From Chlorobiota bacterium (GTDB lineage Bacteria > Bacteroidota > Bacteroidia > Bacteroidales > B39-G9): DNA of 8,111 bases. This document shows, piece by piece, positions 1-7,443 of this stretch; positions within the stretch are counted from its first letter, which is position 1; each line of letters opens with the position of its first letter. The position numbers and the translations under genes were made by a program. The stretch spans positions 1-8,111 of the forward strand of contig DAOVJU010000140.1 in NCBI GenBank assembly GCA_030632095.1, in the 5' to 3' direction. The notes under the pieces were generated by a model that saw nothing but the letters and a program-made list of their open reading frames with translations, searched no databases and had not been told where the DNA came from.

Positions 1-5
1 AATCT

Positions 6-740
6 ATGTATAAGGTAGAATTTGTTTCGAAACTAGCTAATACCGATTCAATTATTTGTGTTCCCTTAAAAGATTTCAATGAAACTGTTGATGGAAATAA
101 AATAGTTATAGGATTACGGCATGATATTGATCATGATATTAATGGTGCCATAGAAATGGCAAAAATTGAAAAAAAACATAATATATCCACGTCCTATTAT
201 GTTTTACATACGGCAAAATATTACTTAATAAACGAAGACTTAAAAAGCCATCGGGATAACAATGTTCTGCCTTATTTAAAGCATTTGCAAAATACATATG
301 ATCATGAAGTTGGTTTTCATAACGACCTTATAACCATTCAAGTTATATACGATATAGATTCAAAAGAATTTTTACACAAAGAATTAAATTGGTTAAGAGA
401 AAACGGAATTGAAATACTTGGGACAGCATCACATGGTTCATCTTATTGTCACGAATATAATTATTTAAACTTTTATTTTTTTGATGAGTGTGATGATGAA
501 AATTCTGTATTTGAGAATAATGAATTTGTTATAGTAAATGGAACAAAAAAAGACTTTTTAAAAGGAACCTTTGATGAATATGAACTTGAATATGAAGCAA
601 ATTTTTTAAATAAGACTAAAACATACGCCGATTGCAACTATATAAATGATGAACAATGGAATCCCAAAATGATAGATTATAGTACCTGGGAAAAAGGTGA
701 CAGAATAATTATCCTTACTCACCCGGTTTACTGGAAGTAA
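6..740 (+). CDS. Polysaccharide deacetylase-like (NodB-fold) protein, start possibly outside window
   Basis: A 244-residue protein with the marks of the polysaccharide-deacetylase / carbohydrate esterase 4 superfamily, in the divergent form often found in surface-polysaccharide clusters. Seen in the sequence: a GLRHDIDHD motif at residues 36-44 (the RHD.D metal-binding aspartate motif), HEVGFHND at 100-107 (metal-ligand histidine region), ASHGSSYCHE at about 141-150, and a C-terminal ILTHPVYW at 236-243 matching the conserved 'THP..W' end of this group. Family knowledge suggests a metal-dependent deacetylase acting on a sugar or glycan; the substrate cannot be inferred. There is no signal peptide, so a cytoplasmic role is likelier than a peptidoglycan one. 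The ATG at position 6 follows only one full in-frame codon and no stop is visible upstream, so the start may be further left. The next gene begins 34 nt after the stop, on the same strand. Confidence 0.75.
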   Translation: MYKVEFVSKLANTDSIICVPLKDFNETVDGNKIVIGLRHDIDHDINGAIEMAKIEKKHNISTSYYVLHTAKYYLINEDLKSHRDNNVLPYLKHLQNTYDHEVGFHNDLITIQVIYDIDSKEFLHKELNWLRENGIEILGTASHGSSYCHEYNYLNFYFFDECDDENSVFENNEFVIVNGTKKDFLKGTFDEYELEYEANFLNKTKTYADCNYINDEQWNPKMIDYSTWEKGDRIIILTHPVYWK

Positions 741-774
741 CTATTATATTGAATGTATGAATGATTAAATAAAT

Positions 775-1449
775 ATGACTTTAATTAAACATTTTATAAC
801 CATTTTCCTCATAATGGCTTTATTTGAGCAGCTAACAGCACAAGAAAAATATAATTATGGAGTTAAAATTGGAAGTTGCTTTTCTAAACAAAATTGGGAG
901 AACACTTTATTAAATGAATTATCTTCAAAGAAACAATTTAAATTCGGGGTATCTTGTTCAATCACAGGTGAAATAATCGTTTTTCCTAAATTATCACTAA
1001 ATATTGGAGCAGGTTATGCACAAAAAGGATTCAAAGAAGATTATGCGGATGAAAAATTCAAAAATGAAAATATAAGTTTATTAAATAACAATTTAACACT
1101 TCATAATTTAACTGGTGATATTGGAATTAAGTTCTACCCGTTTAATAAGATCAATTCTATTTTTACTTTCACAAGTTTACGTAATGAATTTTTAATTGAT
1201 TACAAGGATATATTATTTGAACAAAATGGTACTCAGTACGGGTATCATAAAAAAACTGTTGATGATTTTAATAAATATTATCTAAGCGGAATTATTGGAA
1301 TCGGCTGGAACATAAATGAATTTTGTTATTTAAACATTGAGTATAATGTTTCACTTACTGAAATAAGTGGATCGGAATATCAAAAAATAAAAGACAAGTG
1401 TATTGTATTATCTTTAGGAATAACTATTAACCTGAAGAAAAAACATTAA
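775..1449 (+). CDS. Outer-membrane beta-barrel protein (PorT-like / OMP_b-brl_2 type)
   Basis: A 224-residue protein with an N-terminal signal peptide: charged start, hydrophobic stretch at about residues 5-18, and a TA|Q cleavage site near residue 22, typical for Bacteroidota. The mature protein begins YNYGVKIGSCFSKQ, matching the 'G.k.G.n.s' opening strand of the small outer-membrane beta-barrel family. Alternating hydrophobic strands follow (LSLNIGAGYAQKGF, LTGDIGIKFYPF, YYLSGIIGIGWNI, CIVLSLGITINLKKK). The last strand near the C-terminus is as expected for a barrel. Such proteins sit in the outer membrane; the exact role is usually unknown. It lies 34 nt after the deacetylase-like gene and 63 nt before the large secreted-protein gene, so co-transcription is possible but not shown. 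No clear Shine-Dalgarno sequence precedes the ATG, which is usual in this phylum. Confidence 0.75.
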   Translation: MTLIKHFITIFLIMALFEQLTAQEKYNYGVKIGSCFSKQNWENTLLNELSSKKQFKFGVSCSITGEIIVFPKLSLNIGAGYAQKGFKEDYADEKFKNENISLLNNNLTLHNLTGDIGIKFYPFNKINSIFTFTSLRNEFLIDYKDILFEQNGTQYGYHKKTVDDFNKYYLSGIIGIGWNINEFCYLNIEYNVSLTEISGSEYQKIKDKCIVLSLGITINLKKKH

Positions 1450-1512
1450 ATAATTGAAATTAGATTTACAAACCATAGTAAGGGTGTTGAAAAAGATTGA
1501 AATAAAGCAATT

Positions 1513-3771
1513 ATGAAAGAAATCATAAAAATATCATTAATAGCAGTGCTGTTTTTAGTTGCAAATCTCTTGAAAGCCCAACTTTACATCAATGAATTTT
1601 TAGCATCAAATGTTACCATAAATGTTGATGTTGATTTTGGTGACTATTCTGACTGGATTGAAATTTATAACGATAGTGAATATCCGATTGACATAGCCGG
1701 ATACTATTTAACAGATGATCTGGAAAATCAAACCCGATGGCAATTCATGGAAAGTACAATAATAGAAGCTAAAGGTTTTCTACTTATTTGGGCTGATGGA
1801 AATGATTCTCTCTCCGATAATTATGCTAATTCTCATCATACAAATTTTAGATTAAGTAAATTTGGTGAAGAAATAGGGCTTTATTCGCCAGAGCTGGAGC
1901 TAATTGACTCAGTTACTTTCGGATACCAGTTTCCTGATGTTTCAATGGGACGTGAATATAACGGTAGTCCTGATTTCTGGTATTTATGGGAACCAACTCC
2001 AGGCAATTCAAACAATACCCAGGGGACATTAAACAGAGAATATACCCCCGATCCTGAATTTTCATTAACAGGTGGTTTTTTTGAAAACAGTCTAAGCATC
2101 ACACTTTCCTGTTCTTCTCCCGGGGCAGTAATACGCTATACATTAGATTGTTCACGGCCAACAAGTTCTTCACCCATGTATTCAAGTGAAATAATTATTG
2201 AGTCTAATACAATTATCAGGGCAACTGCTTTTGAACCGGGAATATTACCAAGTGCTATCATTACTCAGAGCTATTTTATTAATGAAGAAAATAATGATCT
2301 TCCGGTAATTTCATTAGCTGCTTTTCCCGAGACACTATGGGATCCATACATAGGAATTTATGCAACCAGCAGAAAAGGAGTTGAAATACCTGTTAATTTT
2401 GAAATATTCGATACTAGCCGGGTGCAACAGTTAAGTATAACTTCTGGCCTAAGATTATCAGGACAGGCTTCCTTTGACGCACCACAAAAACCTTTTACCA
2501 TAAGCACTAAAGGTAAATACGGGCCGGAGATATTTGATTATCAATTATTTAAAAACAGGAAAATTGCAAATTATGAGGATCTGTATCTGAGAACATCAGG
2601 AACACCTGACATTTTTTATACCATGTTTCGCGATGGAATGACACATAGTTTAGTAATTAACAAAGCAAGTATTGATTGCCAGGCATATCAGCCTTCATCT
2701 CTTTTTCTGAACGGAGAATACTGGGGAATATATAATATGCGTGATAAGATTGTTGAAAATTACTTTGCTAAGATCCATCGTGCCGATCCGGATAATCTTG
2801 ATATTCTTGAGTATTTGTGGAGTCTGACTGCTGTGGCAGTTTCAGGAAGTGTTGATGAATTTAATGCTTTAATCAACTATTTAAATGATCCGGAGACGGA
2901 TTTATCATTAGATGAACATTATGAATACATTAATTCGAAGGTTGATATTAATGAATTTATTGATTATCAAATAACACAAATATTTGCAGCCAATGCTGAC
3001 TGGGTTTACAGTAATGTTAAATGGTGGCGTGAAAAAACATTTGACGGTAAATGGCGCTGGGTTTTACTAGATACAGATGTATCATTTGGAATGCAATGGG
3101 AACAAGCTCAACAGTATAGCAATTATTATGATAATACACTTGCATGGGCTTTATTACCAGCTTTTAGTAATACTAACCTGATCTTTAGAAAACTGATGGA
3201 AAACGAAAGTTGCAGAAACGAGTTTATTCAACGATTTGCTGCTCATTTAAATTCAACTTTTCATACTGAAAGAGTGCTTTATATTATTGATAGCCTGAAA
3301 GCGAATATTGAATCAGAAATGCCAAGACATATTAACAGGTGGAAAGATTATCCCTGGGGTTGGGCCGGTGAACCAATTCAAAATATGGATGAATGGAATA
3401 CTGATGTGGAAATTATGAGGGAATTTGCCATGTATCGTCCGGGATATCAGCGACAACATATCATGGACTATTTTGGAATTACAGATACATCTTTACTTAC
3501 TACCGGTGTTTCAGAAACATTTTCCGGGAGAATATTTATAAATAATGTTGAAATAACCGACAGCTCATCTACCGGAGTTTATTTTAACAATATTCCAGTG
3601 AACGTCATGGCCATACCAAATGCAGGATTTACTTTTACCGGTTGGTCAGGTTTAAGCCAGAGTGAGAATCCTGAAATTTCGGTAATATTAACCGGTGATA
3701 CAATTTTAACTGCATTATTTGAGCCTAACAATGTGAACATGGTTCTCCGGAATATATTAATGATATTGTAA
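1513..3771 (+). CDS. Secreted lamin-tail / CotH kinase-like protein, 5' part of a frameshifted gene
   Basis: This 752-codon frame encodes the N-terminal half of a large surface protein. Domains in order: signal peptide at residues 1-22 (cleavage KA|Q); lamin-tail domain (LTD) at about 24-168, opening LYINEFLASN and containing DWIEIYN; chitobiase/hexosaminidase C-terminal-like domain at about 179-257, with the typical GAVIRYTLDCSRPT; CotH kinase-like domain at about 263-650. The CotH part shows NADWVYSNVKWWRE (494-507) and WRWVLLDTDVSFG, with Asp520 and Asp522 in the position of the D.D..FG catalytic or metal-binding motif. CotH proteins of spores are atypical protein kinases; activity here is an inference. 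Residues 666-740 look like a bacterial repeat domain (GFTFTGWSG...TILTALFEPN). The last ten codons (MVLRNILMIL) do not fit any domain and the reading continues in another frame, so the stop at 3769-3771 appears to be an artefact of a frame change. There is no sorting domain in this half. Confidence 0.85.
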   Translation: MKEIIKISLIAVLFLVANLLKAQLYINEFLASNVTINVDVDFGDYSDWIEIYNDSEYPIDIAGYYLTDDLENQTRWQFMESTIIEAKGFLLIWADGNDSLSDNYANSHHTNFRLSKFGEEIGLYSPELELIDSVTFGYQFPDVSMGREYNGSPDFWYLWEPTPGNSNNTQGTLNREYTPDPEFSLTGGFFENSLSITLSCSSPGAVIRYTLDCSRPTSSSPMYSSEIIIESNTIIRATAFEPGILPSAIITQSYFINEENNDLPVISLAAFPETLWDPYIGIYATSRKGVEIPVNFEIFDTSRVQQLSITSGLRLSGQASFDAPQKPFTISTKGKYGPEIFDYQLFKNRKIANYEDLYLRTSGTPDIFYTMFRDGMTHSLVINKASIDCQAYQPSSLFLNGEYWGIYNMRDKIVENYFAKIHRADPDNLDILEYLWSLTAVAVSGSVDEFNALINYLNDPETDLSLDEHYEYINSKVDINEFIDYQITQIFAANADWVYSNVKWWREKTFDGKWRWVLLDTDVSFGMQWEQAQQYSNYYDNTLAWALLPAFSNTNLIFRKLMENESCRNEFIQRFAAHLNSTFHTERVLYIIDSLKANIESEMPRHINRWKDYPWGWAGEPIQNMDEWNTDVEIMREFAMYRPGYQRQHIMDYFGITDTSLLTTGVSETFSGRIFINNVEITDSSSTGVYFNNIPVNVMAIPNAGFTFTGWSGLSQSENPEISVILTGDTILTALFEPNNVNMVLRNILMIL
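3729..3771 (+). other. Frameshift site joining two halves of one gene
   Basis: The upstream frame stops at TAA 3769-3771, while the downstream frame is open from just after TAA 3726-3728. The frame switch must therefore fall between about 3729 and 3768. Translated in the downstream frame, the DNA before the first possible start reads GSPEYINDIVTLY, SPWVSAGDIIVNSNST and LIIEEGVELRM. This is a smooth lead into the beta-helix and is clearly coding. Loss of one base, for example one G from the GG at 3741-3742, would explain it: restoring a G gives ...NVNMGSPEYINDIV... No X XXY YYZ slippery heptamer is present in frame, so programmed slippage is not supported. A real mutation and a one-base sequencing or assembly error remain equally possible. 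Confidence 0.8.
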
Positions 3772-3854
3772 CGCTTTATACAAGCTATTCACCCTGGGTA
3801 AGTGCAGGAGATATAATAGTTAACAGCAATTCAACACTTATTATTGAAGAAGGA

Positions 3855-6353
3855 GTGGAATTAAGAATGGCAAATGATGCCAGTATCTATGTTTACGGAA
3901 ACCTGATAGTAAATGGCACAATTGATGACCCTGTTATTATTGAACCGAATAATAATGTTGCTGCCCTTAGATGGGGAGCCATTTGTTTTGATCATGCAAC
4001 AGGTAAATCAGTATTGAATAACCTGGTTATTAATAAAGCCACTATGGCCGAAGATGCGAAGAAGTATTTTGCAAACATAACTTCCTATAATTCCTGTTTA
4101 GAGATCGATAATGTCACTATTAGCAGCATCGACCAACCATTTTATTCGGAATATGGAGATATAGTTATTAGAAATAGCCATATTCATTCAGAAATCCCCG
4201 GCGACCTGATCAATGCAAAATATGCTGATTCTGTTTTGATAGAAAATTGCACACTTATAGGAAGTAAAGGAACTGATGCAGATGCTATAGATATTGATAA
4301 CACAACAAACGGAACAATAAGGAATAATTATATCTCAGGTTTTTTCGGCTTTAACAGCGATGGGATTGACCTGGGAGAAAATGCAAAAGATATACTTATC
4401 GAAAATAATATCATCTTCAATTGCATGGACAAAGGCATTTCAATAGGGCAAGCATCAACAGCTATTGTTGTAAATAATGTAATTGTAAATTGCGCACAGG
4501 GAGTTGGAATTAAGGATTTTGATTCATATGCATACATTGACAGAAACACCTTTTACGGAAACCATTATTCGGTAGCATGCTTTGTGAAAAACTTTGGACA
4601 GGGTGGTGGTAATGCCGATGTGGTAAATTCAATATTCTCAAATTCTTTAGTTGCACCCTATTTACTTGATGCGCTTTCCACATTAAATATTTCCTACAGC
4701 ATTTCAGATACTGACGTTCTTAGCGGCGAAAACAACCTGAATTTTGATCCTTTGTTCATTAATCCTTTTATTAATAATTTCGAGTTAAGTGAAAATTCAC
4801 CATGTATTGATTCGGGTGATCCTGATAGTCCTTTGGATCTTGACGGCACAATAGCTGATATGGGCGCATTATTTAGTTATCAGCAAGCAAACGAATCAGC
4901 AATTATTATCAATGAAATAAACTACAATTCATCGCCTGATTTGATTTCGGGAGACTGGCTGGAGTTATATAATAAGAGTAATGAACCGGTTGATTTATCC
5001 GGATGGGTTTTTATGGATTCAGAAAACGATCATATCTTCAATATTCCAGATGGCTATATTTTAGATAGCGAAAGTTATGTTGTTCTTTGTAATAACGATA
5101 CAAACTTCAGACAAATATATCCGGAAACATACAACTACCTTGGAAATTTTCTTTTTGGCCTTGGAAATAATGGAGAAGCAATTCGCTTGTTTGATGAGAA
5201 TATGCAGATTGTTGATGTTGTTGCATATGATGATGTTGATCCATGGCCAGGATCAGCAGATGGTGAAGGTTCTAGCCTGGAACTTATAGAAACTTCACTT
5301 GATAATTCAATTGCTGAAAACTGGAGAGCAAGTTTTTATCCCGGAGGTTCACCGGGAGCCACTAACAATCCGGATGTGATAGCTGATTTTTCCATTGAAA
5401 AAGGAAATGAATGCTCAGGAATAATACAGTTAAACATCTTAACTACTACAACATTTGATAGTGTAATCTGGGATTTTGATGATGGCAATGTTTCTGCTGA
5501 AACTGAACCAATACATTATTACACTGATGCCGGTACTTATAGTATACAATTGACAATATTTAGCCTTTTTGGCACCGGCCAGGCTTTAAAGAACATAACA
5601 TTTGAAAACATTTTAATACCTCCAATAGTATACTCCGACACAATTTGTGAGAGTGGAAGTGTAACATTAAGTGCAACAGGTAGTGATAATATATTCTGGT
5701 ATGATGATGAATTTGAAGGAGATTTGCTTGCCGTTAATAATACATTCACAACTCCTGTATTAACAAATACTACTTTGTACTATGCTTCAAATGCAATTGA
5801 TAGTTCATGTGAAAGTAGAAGGATTGAAGCTATTGCAGGAGTAATTCGTCATAATGCGTTATTTGGATTTAATGTAGATCAAAATATTGTGTCATTTTAC
5901 GACCATTCAAGGGATGCTGATAATTATCTATGGGATTTTGGTGATGGCAACATTAGTACAGAAGAGGAACCGGTTCATAAATATTTAAACACGGGAACTT
6001 ATGAAGTAAATTTATATACTGAAAATTTATATTGCAATAGTATAGATTCTACAACAAAGAATGTAACAATAACAACATTAGATATTACACAGGTAAGTGT
6101 TGAAAAAGTATATCATATATATCCAAATCCTGCAACTAATGAGGTAAATATATATATTCAAAATGCATACATGAAGGAAGTTTATATTGAGTTGATAAAT
6201 CTATACGGACAATTAATAAATAAGGACCACTATACATCGGAGCAAAATGAATTATTTGTGCAATTTGATGTGAGTAATTTACCAGCAGGAATTTATTTTG
6301 TCAGAATTAATATTGATAACAATATTACAGTTGAGAAAATTATTATTCAATAG
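3855..6353 (+). CDS. Beta-helix / lamin-tail / PKD protein with T9SS sorting domain, 3' part of a frameshifted gene
   Basis: The first available start codon is GTG at 3855, but coding sequence in this frame already begins near 3729 and there is no signal peptide, so this is the C-terminal part of the gene starting at 1513. Domains, numbered from 3855: right-handed parallel beta-helix at about 10-325, with many short turns such as VLIENCTLIG, GTIRNNYISG, ILIENNIIFN and AIVVNNVIVN, closing with SPCIDSGDPDSP and ADMGALF; second lamin-tail domain at about 348-500 (IIINEINYNSSP, DWLELYNKS, GSPGATN); PKD domain at about 507-583 (VIWDFDDGN); Ig-like domain at about 588-660 (DTICESGSVTLSATG); second PKD domain at about 668-740 (YLWDFGDGN); T9SS type A sorting domain at about 752-832 (IYPNPATNEVNIY, LPAGIYFVRI, EKIIIQ). 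Known role of the last domain: recognition by the type IX secretion system and surface attachment or release. If the frame change is real, a product made only from this part could not enter the periplasm. Confidence 0.85.
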   Translation: MELRMANDASIYVYGNLIVNGTIDDPVIIEPNNNVAALRWGAICFDHATGKSVLNNLVINKATMAEDAKKYFANITSYNSCLEIDNVTISSIDQPFYSEYGDIVIRNSHIHSEIPGDLINAKYADSVLIENCTLIGSKGTDADAIDIDNTTNGTIRNNYISGFFGFNSDGIDLGENAKDILIENNIIFNCMDKGISIGQASTAIVVNNVIVNCAQGVGIKDFDSYAYIDRNTFYGNHYSVACFVKNFGQGGGNADVVNSIFSNSLVAPYLLDALSTLNISYSISDTDVLSGENNLNFDPLFINPFINNFELSENSPCIDSGDPDSPLDLDGTIADMGALFSYQQANESAIIINEINYNSSPDLISGDWLELYNKSNEPVDLSGWVFMDSENDHIFNIPDGYILDSESYVVLCNNDTNFRQIYPETYNYLGNFLFGLGNNGEAIRLFDENMQIVDVVAYDDVDPWPGSADGEGSSLELIETSLDNSIAENWRASFYPGGSPGATNNPDVIADFSIEKGNECSGIIQLNILTTTTFDSVIWDFDDGNVSAETEPIHYYTDAGTYSIQLTIFSLFGTGQALKNITFENILIPPIVYSDTICESGSVTLSATGSDNIFWYDDEFEGDLLAVNNTFTTPVLTNTTLYYASNAIDSSCESRRIEAIAGVIRHNALFGFNVDQNIVSFYDHSRDADNYLWDFGDGNISTEEEPVHKYLNTGTYEVNLYTENLYCNSIDSTTKNVTITTLDITQVSVEKVYHIYPNPATNEVNIYIQNAYMKEVYIELINLYGQLINKDHYTSEQNELFVQFDVSNLPAGIYFVRINIDNNITVEKIIIQ

Positions 6354-6388
6354 TCTTGATTGAAATATATCTGTGTTATTGTGAATTC

Positions 6389-6424
6389 TTTTTCGCCTTT
6401 GTTGGTAATAATACCGACAGGGGT
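6389..6424 (+). repeat. Hairpin repeat, copy 1
   Basis: A TTTTTC lead (6389-6394) is followed by a hairpin with arms GCCTTTGTTGGTA (6395-6407) and TACCGACAGGGGT (6412-6424) around the loop ATAA. It matches the copy at 7444-7479: the first 18 nt (TTTTTCGCCTTTGTTGGT) and the closing CCGACAGGGG are identical. Several pairs are G-U on the plus strand only, so the folded form would be plus-strand RNA or single-stranded DNA. No T-run follows the stem on either strand, so it is not a standard intrinsic terminator. It lies between two convergent genes, right after the toxin stub. Confidence 0.8.
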
Positions 6425-6431
6425 AAATATT

Positions 6432-6542
6432 CTAATAATCAATTTTGGTAATAATAGCTATTACGTTTTTAAATATTTCTGAAACCTTATTCTCGGCTGT
6501 TTCCTTGATCAAAGTATTGAAATAATCTTTTTTATGGTACAA
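6432..6542 (-). pseudogene. Truncated AbiEii-like toxin remnant
   Basis: Two bases after the antitoxin stop, a frame opens with TTG (6542-6540) and runs 36 codons to TAG (6434-6432). It begins LYHKKDYFNTLIKETAEN. This resembles the N-terminus of AbiEii nucleotidyltransferase-type toxins, which commonly start with a 'M.HK....F..LI..tae' segment and sit directly downstream of, or overlap, the AbiEi gene. The following VEKDYWVT motif, the GS..D nucleotidyltransferase core and the rest of a roughly 250-300-residue protein are absent. The remaining residues (SEIFKNVIAIITKIDY) do not fit the N-terminal pattern; they could be the joined C-terminal end or unrelated sequence. Copy 1 of the hairpin repeat starts only 8 nt further on. 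The resemblance is judged from memory of the family, without an alignment. Confidence 0.5.
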
Positions 6543-6544
6543 GA

Positions 6545-7270
6545 TTATAGAATTCTCCATTTCTTGTTGTTTTTAAGTATGTTTTCTGAAATATTTAAAT
6601 TAAAGGTAGTTGATGCCCGTAATGATTTATAAATACTTGCTGCATAGGTTTCACATTTAAGAAGTTCAAAAATTGCACCTAATAAAGCACGGGTTGCTGG
6701 ATTGTATTTCATAACCAGTTTACATAAATATTCCTTCTCTTCAACAGAGAGATTCTTGATGATATTCATTATTATTTTACATGAATCATTAGTAGTTGTA
6801 TCAGGAATCCTTTTTATAAATCGTATAGAATCGAGTATCTGTAATAAATATATATTCCCCTTGTTAAGGGTATTTCTTTGACGGATAAAGCGAATATTGT
6901 ACATACCTCTTTTAATTGATTTTTTTTCAAGGTTTGTACCTACTTGAATAGTGTTGGAAATTTGACTGGTTAATCCAAGTTTGTTATATGAAATAATTCC
7001 AGTCATATAACCAATTAGCTTTCCATCTTCTTCCAATAAGTCTTTTACAACCTGGTATTCATCCGGTTTCAGAAACCCTGCTATTCCTTCCTTGGGTTTA
7101 TAGTATTTACCTTTTGATAGCCTGGCTATTTTACCTGATTCAACTAAACGGCTTAATACTTTTTTTAATGCACTAATCTTATCCACTGGTATTGAAAAAT
7201 CATCAAAGGTGAAAACATATCCTTTTTTAAATCTGTCAATTCTATATTTAACAATATCAGATATTTTCAT
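6545..7270 (-). CDS. AbiEi-type antitoxin / DUF6088-like winged-helix protein
   Basis: A 241-residue protein starting at ATG 7270-7268. The N-terminal ~55 residues form a winged helix of the AbiEi/DUF6088 kind: GYVFTFDDF, then KKVLSRLVESGKIARLSKGKYYKPK. The central part has the family's GYMTGIISYNKLGLTSQIS segment. The C-terminal part (YNPATRALLGAIFELL ... IYKSLRAST ... KKWRIL) matches the usual end of the family, so the gene looks complete. AbiEi proteins are antitoxins and DNA-binding self-repressors of type IV AbiE toxin-antitoxin systems, paired with the nucleotidyltransferase toxin AbiEii. Here only a stub of the toxin follows. A longer reading from TTG 7291 would add seven residues, but that TTG lies inside the likely -7 box, so it is rejected. 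The gene is convergent with the T9SS gene (192 nt apart). It may now be an orphan regulator or a protective relic. Confidence 0.8.
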   Translation of the reverse strand: MKISDIVKYRIDRFKKGYVFTFDDFSIPVDKISALKKVLSRLVESGKIARLSKGKYYKPKEGIAGFLKPDEYQVVKDLLEEDGKLIGYMTGIISYNKLGLTSQISNTIQVGTNLEKKSIKRGMYNIRFIRQRNTLNKGNIYLLQILDSIRFIKRIPDTTTNDSCKIIMNIIKNLSVEEKEYLCKLVMKYNPATRALLGAIFELLKCETYAASIYKSLRASTTFNLNISENILKNNKKWRIL

Positions 7271-7288
7271 CTTATTTAATGCTTTATG

Positions 7289-7296
7289 CAAAGATA
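7289..7296 (-). promoter_or_regulatory. -7 promoter element of the antitoxin gene
   Basis: On the minus strand this reads TATCTTTG, an exact match to the Bacteroidota -7 consensus TAnnTTTG. Transcription would start around 7281-7284, giving a leader of about 11-14 nt before ATG 7270. This decides between the two possible starts, because the alternative TTG at 7291-7289 would not be in the transcript. No convincing -33 TTTG is present at the usual spacing; that position falls within the palindrome. Confidence 0.55.
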
Positions 7297-7302
7297 TAAA
7301 AA

Positions 7303-7330
7303 GTCACGTTATTACCGGTAAAATCGTGAC
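7303..7330 (-). promoter_or_regulatory. Palindromic operator upstream of the antitoxin gene
   Basis: A 28-bp imperfect palindrome centred at 7316/7317, with outer arms GTCACG (7303-7308) and CGTGAC (7325-7330) and a perfect inner core TTACCGGTAA (7312-7321). In all, 24 of 28 positions are symmetric. It covers the expected -33 region of the -7 box at 7289-7296, so a bound protein would block transcription. AbiEi antitoxins are known to repress their own operon by binding inverted repeats upstream, so this is the likely AbiEi binding site (inference). Two direct copies of TGACATATA follow at 7327-7335 and 7345-7353, 18 nt apart, the first overlapping the right arm; they could be part of a wider site. 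Confidence 0.7.
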
Positions 7331-7443
7331 ATATATTTTTAACTTGACATATAATTTTCCTAAATATAATTGTGGAGATCTCCTCTATCTGGAATTTTAA
7401 TATTCGGTTATAACTTTAAATGTTATTAATAATATGGAATTAA

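Noticed and set aside
1881..2102. Open frame of 73 codons on the minus strand
   Set aside because: It lies wholly inside the lamin-tail/CotH coding region in antisense, with no family-like motif.
3729..3771. Programmed -1 ribosomal frameshift
   Set aside because: No X XXY YYZ heptamer in frame and no obvious downstream stem; a one-base indel explains the data more simply.
4328..4549. Open frame of 73 codons on the minus strand
   Set aside because: Antisense to the repetitive beta-helix coding sequence; low-complexity shadow of the real frame.
5077..5289. Open frame of 70 codons on the plus strand
   Set aside because: Out-of-frame reading of the second lamin-tail domain, which has clear motifs in the other frame.
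5537..5749. Open frame of 70 codons on the minus strand
   Set aside because: Antisense to the PKD and Ig-like domains; no start signal or motif.
6389..6424. Intrinsic terminator for the T9SS gene or the antitoxin unit
   Set aside because: The stem is good but no T-run follows it on either strand; the T-run is on the 5' side.
7374..7383. Perfect 10-bp palindrome GGAGATCTCC
   Set aside because: Short, not repeated in the window and with no clear relation to a promoter; likely chance.
7209..7400. Open frame of 63 codons on the plus strand
   Set aside because: It overlaps the antitoxin start, its -7 box and its operator in antisense and has no recognizable features.
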